Assembly (NCBI GenBank): GCA_018266775.1
Contig: JAFDZS010000001.1
Coordinates: 186,001-250,000, forward strand
Origin: Bacteroidota bacterium
GTDB lineage: Bacteria; Bacteroidota; Bacteroidia; Chitinophagales; Chitinophagaceae
Length of the DNA stretch: 64,000 bases
Reading direction: 5' to 3'
Notes under the pieces: model-generated
Told to the model about the DNA's origin: nothing
Databases searched by the model: none
Seen by the model: the letters and a program-made list of their open reading frames with translations, nothing else
In this document: positions 25,067-33,950 of the stretch, piece by piece
How positions within the stretch are numbered: position 1 is the stretch's first letter
Layout: every line of letters begins with the position of its first letter
Program-made: the position numbers and the translations under genes

Positions 25067-27100
25067 ATGTTGAAGAATGACTTTTTACTAAGGGTAATTC
25101 TGTTTGCCGGTTTTTTTGTAATTGCCAGGCCTTTCATAGAACTTATTGGATTATTTGTTGGCCTATCCGTTCAGATAAGTTTTTGGGTTGGTATAATCGG
25201 CGCAGCCCTATTCTCTTTTTATTTTCATGGTATCGTATTTGGAAAAATTCAGCAAAGTATTGTTCGCCAGGGTGGAATAACTACTACTATGAAATGGGCA
25301 CTGTATGTATTTACAGGAATAACACTCTTAGCAGTTCTAACGCAAATCATTAATGCTACAGTTTATCAGTCGCCTGTAAGCTTAAAAACGGTAATATTTA
25401 CCGGGGAATTCCTTGATCGGTTAAAAGCATTCGGCATTCTCCTGGTAATAATTTTCGGAGCAATTCATCTATCAAAAAATCTTGTAAACAAAATCGGGTT
25501 TCAAGCCCCGAGTATAGATTTAATGGGAAGTAATTTTACGCCTACTTCCAGCATTACTTCGATTCCTGTAAAAGAAACCCTCGATGTTACTATAAGAGAA
25601 AAAAACGATAAACAAACCTTACACGGTTCATCGGAGTTTTTAGATAAAACAACTTTTAATGAACGTTATAACAAAATGGGTAATGCAATCATGCGTGAGA
25701 ATTTTGAACAAACCGGAGGGTATGTAATCATGCCCAACGCATTAAAATATATCAATCATACCCACATGATTACAATTGCAGGAGCTGGCCAGGGAAAAGG
25801 CACGACGGCGATAATTCCGAATCTTCTTACAAAACCACATGAAAGCTGGATCGTCCTTGACGTGAAAGGAGAAAATGCAGCCGTTACGGCACGGTTTCAA
25901 AAGGAGTCCGGTCAAAAGGTATTTATAATCGACCCTTTCGATGTTCAAAGATTCATAGAGGCGAAACATAATATTCCTTCATGCGGTTTTAATCCACTTG
26001 TAGTGGCAAAATATCTACCTGATGAAGAAATGAGCGATTTCGCTGCAATGATGGCGGAAATGTTTATCCCTGAAGCCGGCAAAAGCAGTTCTGCCGATGG
26101 TTTTTGGGTTGATAGTGCAAGGAATGTTTTAAAAGGATATATTCTTCATCTAATCACAGATAAAGACATTGAAAGTAAGGATAGGCATTTAGGAAAGCTA
26201 TACGAATGGCTTCGCCTCGATCAAAATAATGAAGTAGAGCTTTGGGTAAATATGGCCGTTAATCCTCAAACAGAATTTTTGGTAAACGAAATTCGTTCTT
26301 TAGCTATAGGTTCTGCAAAGACCTGGTTGGGCATCCTTTCAGAAGCAAGACGTGCAACTGCATTCTTAGAATCGCCATTAATAAAAAAATCTCTACAATC
26401 TGATGAATCTGGATTTGATCCCATGATGTTGCAAAGAGAAAATACTACAGCTTATGTGATACTGCCTGAACGAAATTTAAACACCCATAAAACATGGCTA
26501 CGCCTTGTATTTGGAACTACATTAAAGCTCTGCAATTTTATCGCAAAGCGCAGAGTCAATTTCTTATTGGATGAATTTCCTATTCTTGGAAAAATGGAAG
26601 ACTTTCTACGTGCGTATAGTTTTGGACGTGGGCAAAAGATTTCGTGTTGGATTTTTGCTCAAAGCCTCTCACAGTTAAAAGAGATATATGGAGAAGATGG
26701 GTTAAATACTTTCCTTTCTAATGCGAAACTCAGACAATTCTTTGGGATGAACGATCTCTACACTCAAAAATTTGTGTCTGATTTACTTGGTACTACAACT
26801 GAAATTACAAGTGTCTTTAATCAAGGAGTACAATCAGGATTTAATGCAAACAGTGGCACGTCAACCAGCAATATTATTAATGTAACAAATAGCATTGGAT
26901 CAGGCAGTAATTCGGGAAAGAGTGCGGGACAATCAGAACAAATAGTTCAAAGGCCTTTGTTAACTCCTGAAGAAGTAGGTAAACTAAATAACGAATTTGT
27001 TCTCCTGGTCGACGGTGATAAATACCGCATTTCAAAGACTCCTTATTTTAATAATGGGGTTTATCCTGGCAGGTTTGATCCTAACCCGTATGTGAATTAA
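25067..27100 (+). CDS. VirD4/TraG-like type IV coupling protein
   Basis: A 677-aa protein with at least three N-terminal TM segments (about 8-28, 31-55, 75-95) and a cytoplasmic ATPase domain. The Walker A region reads IAGAGQGKGTTAI (238-249), the usual coupling-protein form; Walker B is VNFLLDEFPILG (497-508). Coupling proteins deliver the relaxase-DNA complex to a type IV secretion channel. It lies between the two relaxase genes, so it could serve either. A Ser/Gly/Asn-rich linker near the C-terminus (about 600-630) precedes the final LTPEEVGKLNNEFVLLVDGDKYR. Confidence 0.9.
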   Translation: MLKNDFLLRVILFAGFFVIARPFIELIGLFVGLSVQISFWVGIIGAALFSFYFHGIVFGKIQQSIVRQGGITTTMKWALYVFTGITLLAVLTQIINATVYQSPVSLKTVIFTGEFLDRLKAFGILLVIIFGAIHLSKNLVNKIGFQAPSIDLMGSNFTPTSSITSIPVKETLDVTIREKNDKQTLHGSSEFLDKTTFNERYNKMGNAIMRENFEQTGGYVIMPNALKYINHTHMITIAGAGQGKGTTAIIPNLLTKPHESWIVLDVKGENAAVTARFQKESGQKVFIIDPFDVQRFIEAKHNIPSCGFNPLVVAKYLPDEEMSDFAAMMAEMFIPEAGKSSSADGFWVDSARNVLKGYILHLITDKDIESKDRHLGKLYEWLRLDQNNEVELWVNMAVNPQTEFLVNEIRSLAIGSAKTWLGILSEARRATAFLESPLIKKSLQSDESGFDPMMLQRENTTAYVILPERNLNTHKTWLRLVFGTTLKLCNFIAKRRVNFLLDEFPILGKMEDFLRAYSFGRGQKISCWIFAQSLSQLKEIYGEDGLNTFLSNAKLRQFFGMNDLYTQKFVSDLLGTTTEITSVFNQGVQSGFNANSGTSTSNIINVTNSIGSGSNSGKSAGQSEQIVQRPLLTPEEVGKLNNEFVLLVDGDKYRISKTPYFNNGVYPGRFDPNPYVN

Positions 27101-27164
27101 AATACCTAAGTATAGATTATAGCAGATCATTAATTTGCTATCTCTCTTTTTTAATTTATCAATA

Positions 27165-27773
27165 ATGGATTACTTAAATAGTAAGAATTGTAAACGTCTA
27201 ACGGGATTCGCCTTTGACGAAATCTTGTCCTTGACTGGCATTTTCGGAATCCATAATAAAGCACAACTTTTATCAGCAAAATATGGCCAAGCAGATATAG
27301 AGGGTAAGATTGTAAACATAGAGTTCGAGACGGATCTGTTGGAGGAATTCGTAGTTCGCATAGATCTCCGTGAAAAAAATATTAAAATCGAAAAATTTAT
27401 TAGTACCGGAAAAGAAAAAGAATTGACTTTTCGTAGTTTGATTTCATTAGTAGAGAATGCTGTTAAACTTGGATTTAAGAAAATTATCCTCGACGCATAT
27501 GGCGGAAAAGGTGCTGAGAAAAAATATACGGGATTCTTTGTATGGGCAAAATATGGTTTCAGAATGTCATCTGCAAAAGACCGAAAATTCTTTAAAGAAA
27601 AAATGATTGAATTGAACCGCAAAGAATTGTCAATTTTTGAATTAGTTCACACTCCTGATGGATTGGAGTTATGGATAGAGCATGGGAAGGATTGGCTGGG
27701 AGAGTTCAATCTGTCCCCTAATTCGATTAGTATGAAAAATTTTAAGAAAATTAGAAAAACAAAAGGGCTATAG
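27165..27773 (+). CDS. hypothetical GNAT-like protein
   Basis: About 202 aa from MDYLNSKNCKRLTGFAF; the frame opens 30 bp earlier. The segment FVVRIDLREKNIKIEKF followed by SLISLVENAVKLGFKKIIL and YTGFFVWAKYGFRM has the strand-helix and 'xYGF' pattern of GNAT acetyltransferases, but the acetyl-CoA loop is not clear. It lies 64 bp after the coupling protein and overlaps the end of the convergent next gene by 6 bp. The function is unknown. Confidence 0.5.
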   Translation: MDYLNSKNCKRLTGFAFDEILSLTGIFGIHNKAQLLSAKYGQADIEGKIVNIEFETDLLEEFVVRIDLREKNIKIEKFISTGKEKELTFRSLISLVENAVKLGFKKIILDAYGGKGAEKKYTGFFVWAKYGFRMSSAKDRKFFKEKMIELNRKELSIFELVHTPDGLELWIEHGKDWLGEFNLSPNSISMKNFKKIRKTKGL

Positions 27774-28310
27774 CTTAAACTCGTATGCAGCTTTCTGAAG
27801 AGTCTTCAAAGTTTTTTGTTTTTCTGTCTCATCCAAATCCTTAAATTCCTCATAATACTTTAGATCATCTTTTGCGTGAAGTTTTGCCGGATCGAAGTTA
27901 TCGCCCATCATTTCAGCAAGGAAAAAAGCCTTGTGTGTCAATTTTCTTCTTTCAAGACGACGATCCTTTTCCTCCTTGGAAACACTTGTATTTATATCAA
28001 AATTATCTTTATCATCAACATTCATGAACTTCTCCAATAACTCAAAAATTAGATTCTTATCAATTTTTTTATCCTGAAAAGTAAATGAAACAGTAATAAG
28101 ATTTCCTTCTTTTCCCTTTACTTTATTAGCAAATTCGACTATTTTTTTATTTTTGAAAAGTATGGGAAATTCTATAGTGGTCAAGTTGTTTTTATTTCCA
28201 CTCTTATCAACCTGAACATTTTCTCTGAAGTCAACAGCATATACAGCGTCTGTCGCCTTACGTTTCAGAACCATTCTCCCTTGCTTTTTTTGCGCCTTAA
28301 TAATTGGCAT
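27768..28310 (-). CDS. hypothetical charged protein
   Basis: About 180 aa from MPIIKAQKKQGRMVLKRK; a start 30 bp upstream is also possible. The N-terminal half is beta-rich (KNNLTTIEFPILFKNKKIVEF), and the C-terminal half is helical and Lys/Asp-rich (KDDLKYYEEFKDLDETEKQKTL). No family is recognised. It is convergent with the GNAT-like gene and has its own 180-bp leader. Mobile-element cargo is likely. Confidence 0.45.
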   Translation of the reverse strand: MPIIKAQKKQGRMVLKRKATDAVYAVDFRENVQVDKSGNKNNLTTIEFPILFKNKKIVEFANKVKGKEGNLITVSFTFQDKKIDKNLIFELLEKFMNVDDKDNFDINTSVSKEEKDRRLERRKLTHKAFFLAEMMGDNFDPAKLHAKDDLKYYEEFKDLDETEKQKTLKTLQKAAYEFKL

Positions 28311-28491
28311 TATGCTATTATGTTTTTGATAATTAGTCAATTAAAATTACAAAAAAATGTCGAAATTTTAAGCTAAAGTCTTCTTTTCAAATCATTATTT
28401 TTCAGATATTTAATGGTTAAAGTCCTACTAAGCTGTGCTTAGGGAAGATGTCTGATGTGTATTTCTTGGTAAGTCCTTAAAACAAAAAATT

Positions 28492-28788
28492 ATGAATAAG
28501 ATTGAACGCAAGGAGGCTTTAGCTAAATTAGTAAACGAATTCCTGACTACAAATAGTTTGGAAGGGTTAATCAAATCAAGGCAGGAAATCATTGAAGTAT
28601 TCTCTGCCGGTACATTTGCAGATCAAAAAAAGAAGGAAATTGCTGATACAGCCTTATTGCTTGTAGGCAATGAATTATCAAAATTCATTATTGAAGCAAA
28701 TAACAAGCGAGCGACCGCACAATTAAAGCTCGAAGTTAATAGCTCTTGCGTTTTACTTCTCACAATATTTGATGTTATGGCAATTTAG
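28492..28788 (+). CDS. hypothetical small helical protein
   Basis: A 98-aa protein, mostly helical, with a C-terminal hydrophobic stretch (CVLLLTIFDVMAI). No motif is recognised. It lies alone between two minus-strand genes, ending 11 bp before the stop of the PD-(D/E)xK-like gene. The ATG at 28492 is preceded by an A-rich leader. Confidence 0.45.
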   Translation: MNKIERKEALAKLVNEFLTTNSLEGLIKSRQEIIEVFSAGTFADQKKKEIADTALLLVGNELSKFIIEANNKRATAQLKLEVNSSCVLLLTIFDVMAI

Positions 28789-28799
28789 AGAGCTATAAT

Positions 28800-29375
28800 T
28801 TATTGCTCATAAATAATCTCACCATCCGAATAGATTTTGATCTTGTATGGGGCTTCCTCGGAATAATCATCGCCGGTTTGAAAATCTATAAACGCACCAA
28901 ATTCATAATTAAGATCACATGATGTCGCCGCTTCAAGTTTGAGAATATCCATAGCCCTATCATCCTGATTCTTATTTGTGCTTTTCTTCACTTCTACTAT
29001 CAAAAAATTATGATCCTGTGAATTCAGGTCATGAAAGATAATATCCGGTAATATTTCTTTCATTACTAAAGGGTCGTTTAAATCTATTCCTTTAGGTATT
29101 TTTGAAGCAGGTAATTCATCAAGAAAGAACATAGTCCTTTTCTTCACAAGAATGTTATTTACTACACGTTTATCGTAATTGAAGTTAATGTCGTAGGGAA
29201 AATCAGGGAAATGCTTCTTAAAATATCCAATCAATTCTACAGAAATAGCATCTTCGTGAGCATCTTGAATCAAAATCTTAGGATTTGATGCCGTAAAATC
29301 AGCAATTGATCCACACAGTCGCTCTATGAGTATTTTAGGTTCCATTATACCTTGTTTGTCATTTAAATGAGACAT
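28800..29375 (-). CDS. hypothetical PD-(D/E)xK nuclease-like protein
   Basis: A 191-aa protein. The segment LPDIIFHDLNSQDHNFLIVEVKKS contains a P-D, then an E-V-K about 17 residues later, the spacing of a PD-(D/E)xK nuclease active site (D about 111, E127 and K129). A preceding helix (FKKHFPDFPYDINFNYD) and following AMDILKLEAATSCDLNY fit the fold. No homologue was named, so activity is untested. The start could also be M11 (29345). It sits next to ArdC and may be an anti-defence or defence protein of the element. Confidence 0.5.
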   Translation of the reverse strand: MSHLNDKQGIMEPKILIERLCGSIADFTASNPKILIQDAHEDAISVELIGYFKKHFPDFPYDINFNYDKRVVNNILVKKRTMFFLDELPASKIPKGIDLNDPLVMKEILPDIIFHDLNSQDHNFLIVEVKKSTNKNQDDRAMDILKLEAATSCDLNYEFGAFIDFQTGDDYSEEAPYKIKIYSDGEIIYEQ

Positions 29376-29413
29376 GATCCTTGTAAAGTTAAAAGATTAT
29401 ATAACTTATATAG

Positions 29414-29447
29414 AAAAAACAAAGCCCCGAATCAATTCAGGGCTTTG
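29414..29447 (-). terminator. intrinsic terminator of ardC
   Basis: CAAAGCCC (29420-29427) and GGGCTTTG (29440-29447) form an 8-bp stem with an inner GAAT/ATTC extension. On the minus strand the stem is followed by GTTTTTTC. It sits just past the ardC stop codon. Confidence 0.85.
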
Positions 29448-29462
29448 AAGAAATTAAAGAAC

Positions 29463-30389
29463 TTACACAGTGAGTTTTAAAGGTTGCAGATGACGCATAT
29501 AATCAACAGCCTTACTTGCCTCACTGGCTGCGGAGATAATAAAGTCTTTATTGTCTTTAAGCACTTTCAACCAATTGGCAATATAACTGGCATGGTTTGG
29601 TTTTTCAGGTGAGGTAATTTCAAATTCCGCATTTAAGAAGGCTGCACCAAGTTCTGCAACCAATTCTTCTTCTGCATAGGCATGATCGCCGAACTTATTT
29701 CTTATCTGACGATTCAACCGCTTTGAATTACCTGTCCAGTGTGTCAATTCATGCAATAGAACTGAATAGTAATTTTCTGTTGCACTGCAGGTTTTCGTAT
29801 CAATAAAGGACGAAGCAAGCGGCATATACACTTTATCCTGTAAGGGGCTGTAATACGCATCGCCGTCGTGATGATCTATGTCTGCAAAAGTATTGGCAAC
29901 AAAATTTTCAACAGAATCAATTTTCTCAACAAGCGTCTGAGGATTTTCTTCCGGCTGCGTTTCGGTTGGAACATAACTTGCCAACTGGCAGCGGTTGAAA
30001 ACGATCGAATGTTTCAGAAAAGGAATTTTTTTGATTTCGCCGTCAACTTCTTTTTCAAAAGTGTCGGTATAGATAATCAAGTTTCCTTTCTCACCTTTCT
30101 TGACAGTTTCATTTTTGGAATTCCACTGTTTGAAACTTGCCCATTCCTGGGAGGTAAATTTCTTCTCCGATGCAGCACCCCAGAGAAGCAAGATGTTTAC
30201 TCCCCGGTATCTGTTTTGCGTTACTCCGTTTTTCGGAAGTTTTAAACTTGCTTGAGAACTGTTCCATGATTGTTGCCAGGGAATCGTTCCAGCTTCGAGC
30301 TGTTTGATAATTGTATCAGTGACCTGCTGGTGAACATCGGTTCGGTTGTAAATTGGTGTCCATTTTTCAGTTGTATTTACGGATGTCAT
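29463..30389 (-). CDS. ardC: ArdC-like antirestriction protein
   Basis: A 308-aa protein of the ArdC type. Residues about 15-140 form the N-terminal ssDNA-binding (DUF1738) domain (WQQSWNS, NRYRGVNILLLWGAASEK, FKQWNSKNETVKKGEKG). The C-terminal zincin-like metallopeptidase carries H213-ELTH-217 and a downstream EELVAELGAAFLNAE. ArdC proteins protect incoming plasmid DNA on entry to the recipient. The start (MTSVNTTEKW) follows an AAGG element. It is divergent from the MobF gene, with a shared 368-bp control region. Confidence 0.9.
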   Translation of the reverse strand: MTSVNTTEKWTPIYNRTDVHQQVTDTIIKQLEAGTIPWQQSWNSSQASLKLPKNGVTQNRYRGVNILLLWGAASEKKFTSQEWASFKQWNSKNETVKKGEKGNLIIYTDTFEKEVDGEIKKIPFLKHSIVFNRCQLASYVPTETQPEENPQTLVEKIDSVENFVANTFADIDHHDGDAYYSPLQDKVYMPLASSFIDTKTCSATENYYSVLLHELTHWTGNSKRLNRQIRNKFGDHAYAEEELVAELGAAFLNAEFEITSPEKPNHASYIANWLKVLKDNKDFIISAASEASKAVDYMRHLQPLKLTV

Positions 30390-30757
30390 TGTAGTGCCTT
30401 TCTGTTAGGGGTAATGGTTACAGACGATCAAAAAACCGTAGCATCAGCGACCAAGCCGGGTGAAATTTTGTTTGGCAGGGAATCACATGGTGAGAGGAAA
30501 ATTTTAATTGGCGTCGGGAGTGGCTTCGGTTAATCGAACTGAATAAAACCTTTATCCCCACTCATGGAAAACCCACTGAAATGAAAATACTGATTCGAAA
30601 ATGCGGCACCATAAAATCCGTTTTCATCAATGCAAGTGAATGATATGGATTGATTTCAACTTTTCAAAACGCTGCTATTGCCTGTTTGACGGTTAACGGG
30701 CTTATACAAAAACGGAAATGCTCGAAAATGCCGCCGCAATAAACTACAAGATGCGGC
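30390..30757. other. 368-bp intergenic region between ardC and MobF
   Basis: No gene is supported. The stretch contains repeated short motifs: CGAAAATGCGGCA (about 30596), CGAAAATGCCGCC (about 30723) and AGATGCGGCATG (about 30750). TGCCGC at 30729-30734 and GCGGCA at 30753-30758 form an inverted repeat that overlaps the MobF start codon. These repeats are the kind of sequence expected for an oriT bound by a MobF relaxase or for an operator. A nic site is not identified. Confidence 0.45.
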
Positions 30758-33460
30758 ATGATCAGAATGATACAAAGCACTTCAGCCGCACAGGCAAAGT
30801 CTTATTTCAACGATGCACTTCAAAAGTCAGATTACTATGTGAGCGACCAGGAATTGGCTGGTTCTTTTCATGGTCGTTTGGCTGATAGATTGCGTTTGAA
30901 AAAAACTGTAACAAAAGAAAATTTTGCATGCCTGACCGAAAATATTCATCCCGCTAACGGCACTAAGTTGACACAGAGAAATACGAAGCAACGTACAGTC
31001 GGCTACGATATAAATTTTCATTGCCCTAAATCGGTTTCGGTATTGCATGTTTTGTCAAAAGACAATCATATTCTGGATGCTTTCAGGCAAAGCGTTTCCG
31101 ATACGATGCTTGCCATTGAAGCGGATAGCCAGACAAGAGTTAGAAAAAACGGGAGTGATGAAAACCGCTCTACGGGCGAATTGTTGTGGGCTGAATTTAT
31201 TCATCAGACTGCACGGCCTGTGAAAGATGTCGCACCCGATCCGCATTTGCATTGTCATTGTTTTACGTTCAACATGACGTGGGATAAAACCGAGCAGCAA
31301 TTCAAAGCCGGGCAATTCCGCTCCATCAAAAGGGATATGCCTTTCTATCAGGCTATGTTTCATAAACAACTTGCCGATAATCTAATCAAACTCGGTTATC
31401 GCATTAAGCGTACACGAAAAGCATTTGAGATTGAAAATGTCCCGCAAAATGCGATTGATCTTTTTTCAAAGCGCACGAATGAGATCGGCCTCTACGCTAA
31501 AACAAACAATATCACTGATAAAAAAGAACTTGATGGCTTAGGTGCCCGTACCCGCTCCAAAAAACAAAAGGGCATGACGATGAGCCAGCTTAAAAATGAC
31601 TGGCGCAAACAAATTAGAGAGTTGGGTATGAAGGGTAATGAAGCAAACGGTACTATTATACGACATCCAAATGTAAAAGACACTTTGCGCTTATCCTCTA
31701 AGCAATGTATTGACTATGCTTTGCAGCACAGCTTTGAAAGGTTGTCGGTTTTACAGGACAGGCGTATTTTGGAAACGGCCTATCGTCATGGCTTGGGTTC
31801 ATCTGCCATATCTATTGAAAGCATCAATAAAGCTTTTACAAAAGATAACCGTATTATCCACGTAAAGGATAATGATCTTACTTTCTGTACGACTCACCAG
31901 GTTTTGGAAGAAGAACAGCGCATGGTAAGCATGGCTTGCCAGGGCAAGGGTAAGTTTCAACCCTTCTATATCTCAACGCCTGCCCTTAAGCTCAACGGAG
32001 AACAGGCTGAAGCCGCTCTTGCCATCCTGACAACCAAAGATCAGGTTTCCATCATTGCCGGAAGGGCGGGTACGGGCAAAACAACCCTTATGAAAGAGGC
32101 AGTACGGCTAATCGAAGAAACGGGCAAAGAAGTTTTGACTGTGGCTCCGACAGCCCAGGCCGCAAGGAGTGTCTTAAAAGAGGAAGGCTTCGAGCAGGCG
32201 GAAACGGTAGCTAAGCTTATTTCCGATAAAAGCCTTCAGGCAAAACTTAAAGACGGGGTATTGTGGGTGGATGAAGCCGGATTACTCGGTGTGAAAGATA
32301 TGGCGGCCCTGCTCCAAATTGCCGTTGATAATAATGCAAGACTGATCCTCGGAGGTGATACAAACCAACATGCAAGTGTCGCCCGTGGTGATGCTTTAAG
32401 GTTGCTTGAAGTGGTTGCAGGCCTTTCAGCTTTTAAAGTGAGTAAAATCTATCGCCAAAAACACAAGGTCTATAAAATGGCCGTGCAGGCTATCTCCGAT
32501 GGCGATATAGAAGAAGGCTTTAAGAAACTTGATTCGATCAATTCAATAAAAGAAATTGATAAGGCAAAGCCTGCTGCAATGCTGGTTAATGATTATATGG
32601 CTTCCATGCAAAAAGATAAAACGGCTTTGATTGTTTGTCCAACCCATAAACAAGGCGAACTTATCAGCAATGAAATCCGTAAGGCATTAAAGAAAGCAGG
32701 CAAGATCGGTAAAGCGGATATTAACGCCTCACGCATGGTTAACCTCAACCTGACGGAAGCGGAAAAAAACGACATCCGAAACTATGCGCCCGGATATATC
32801 CTGCAATTCAGCCAAAATTCAAACGGCATAAAACGTGGGAGCCGATGGGTTGTAGAAAGCATAAAAAATAATCTCCTCGAATTGACGAACAAAGAGAAGC
32901 TATCCTTACAATTTCCCATTGAAAGAAAAAAGGACTTCGATGTTTTCCAGCAAACGAATCTTCCTTTATCCAAAGGCGATACAGTTCGCATTACCCGCAA
33001 CAGCTTTGATGCCAAACAAAACCGTTTGAATAACGGGCAGGAATTAAAAGTTGTTGGTATTGATAAGAAACAGCTTGTTCGTCTACAAAATATAAAGAGT
33101 AAAGCCGAATATCTTTTGCCTAAAGACTTCGGACACATCAATCATGCTTATTGCATGACTTCCCATGCTTCGCAGGGAAAGACGGTAGATAATGTGCTAA
33201 TCTTTCAGCCATCTGAAACATTTCCTGCAACAGATATGAAACAGTTTTATGTTTCGGTTTCCCGTGGCCGTAACTCGGTAAGCATTTATACTGACGATAA
33301 ACAGGCTTTGTTCGATCAGGTAACGAAACCACGATCCCGTATGTCTGCTATCGAATTGCTAAAGGTTTCTTCGAAAAAAATAACTGATGATTCTCCTAAA
33401 AATCAAAAGGGAAACAAAACCATGAATAAATTAACATCACCATTATATTATCCTGTATAG
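30758..33460 (+). CDS. MobF-family (TrwC-like) relaxase-helicase
   Basis: A 900-aa protein combining a transesterase and a 5'-3' helicase. The relaxase domain (about 1-310) shows SDYYVSD (Tyr26/27), FHCPKSVSVLHVL, and the metal-binding HLHCH (163-167). The helicase has Walker A GRAGTGKTTL (about 432-441), WVDEAGLL (Walker B) and a C-terminal UvrD-like YVSVSRGRNSVSIYTDD. It nicks at oriT and unwinds the transferred strand. Bacteroidota MobF proteins of this type start with MIRxIQxTSAA, so the ATG at 30758 is right. It is a second relaxase in addition to MobA in this island. Confidence 0.92.
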   Translation: MIRMIQSTSAAQAKSYFNDALQKSDYYVSDQELAGSFHGRLADRLRLKKTVTKENFACLTENIHPANGTKLTQRNTKQRTVGYDINFHCPKSVSVLHVLSKDNHILDAFRQSVSDTMLAIEADSQTRVRKNGSDENRSTGELLWAEFIHQTARPVKDVAPDPHLHCHCFTFNMTWDKTEQQFKAGQFRSIKRDMPFYQAMFHKQLADNLIKLGYRIKRTRKAFEIENVPQNAIDLFSKRTNEIGLYAKTNNITDKKELDGLGARTRSKKQKGMTMSQLKNDWRKQIRELGMKGNEANGTIIRHPNVKDTLRLSSKQCIDYALQHSFERLSVLQDRRILETAYRHGLGSSAISIESINKAFTKDNRIIHVKDNDLTFCTTHQVLEEEQRMVSMACQGKGKFQPFYISTPALKLNGEQAEAALAILTTKDQVSIIAGRAGTGKTTLMKEAVRLIEETGKEVLTVAPTAQAARSVLKEEGFEQAETVAKLISDKSLQAKLKDGVLWVDEAGLLGVKDMAALLQIAVDNNARLILGGDTNQHASVARGDALRLLEVVAGLSAFKVSKIYRQKHKVYKMAVQAISDGDIEEGFKKLDSINSIKEIDKAKPAAMLVNDYMASMQKDKTALIVCPTHKQGELISNEIRKALKKAGKIGKADINASRMVNLNLTEAEKNDIRNYAPGYILQFSQNSNGIKRGSRWVVESIKNNLLELTNKEKLSLQFPIERKKDFDVFQQTNLPLSKGDTVRITRNSFDAKQNRLNNGQELKVVGIDKKQLVRLQNIKSKAEYLLPKDFGHINHAYCMTSHASQGKTVDNVLIFQPSETFPATDMKQFYVSVSRGRNSVSIYTDDKQALFDQVTKPRSRMSAIELLKVSSKKITDDSPKNQKGNKTMNKLTSPLYYPV

Positions 33461-33466
33461 GAAATT

Positions 33467-33937
33467 TTAGTTGACGTAACGGCATTCCTTTGCATATGAA
33501 TAAAAGTTATGTGGTGAAATAATCAAATGATCCATAACCTGTATTCCTAACATTTTCCCCGCTTTTACAATATTTTCGGTCATACAATCATCCGCTTTGC
33601 TTGGCTTCAGATTTTCAGAAGGGTGATTGTGCGCCAGGAATATTGCGGATGAGTTTACCCGGAGGGCTGTAGCGAAAACAACTCTTGGATCAATTAAACA
33701 AACAGCTATACCGCCGGTTGCGATATGTGATACGCCGAGGCAATTGTGGCTCTGGTCTACCATCATCATGTAACACTGCTCCACCATTCCTATTTTATTC
33801 ATATCCCACATCTGCAAAAACACATCATAAGCATTTTCCGGGCTTAAAATCTTATGACGATCGGCAGGGTTTACTTTGTTACGATAGAATAATTCTATTT
33901 CCGAAACGCTAAACATGGATTGAACTTTACTACGCAT
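33467..33937 (-). CDS. RadC-like JAB/MPN-domain protein
   Basis: About 156 aa from MRSKVQSMFSVSE, which is preceded by a clear GGGAGG ribosome-binding site. It is a RadC-type metalloprotein with the JAMM motif H103-N-H105-PSENLKPS...D116 and a preceding VDQSHNCLG strand. RadC proteins in mobile elements often occur with primases and antirestriction genes, but their biochemical role is unclear. It lies 13 bp after the primase gene and convergent with MobF. Confidence 0.85.
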   Translation of the reverse strand: MRSKVQSMFSVSEIELFYRNKVNPADRHKILSPENAYDVFLQMWDMNKIGMVEQCYMMMVDQSHNCLGVSHIATGGIAVCLIDPRVVFATALRVNSSAIFLAHNHPSENLKPSKADDCMTENIVKAGKMLGIQVMDHLIISPHNFYSYAKECRYVN

Positions 33938-33950
33938 CTTTTCCTCCCGG

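Noticed and set aside
30390-30757. Open frame of about 87 codons on the plus strand across the ardC/MobF gap and the ardC start (30270-30533)
   Set aside because: It overlaps the start of ardC on the other strand, shows no domain, and the region looks like control DNA with repeats.
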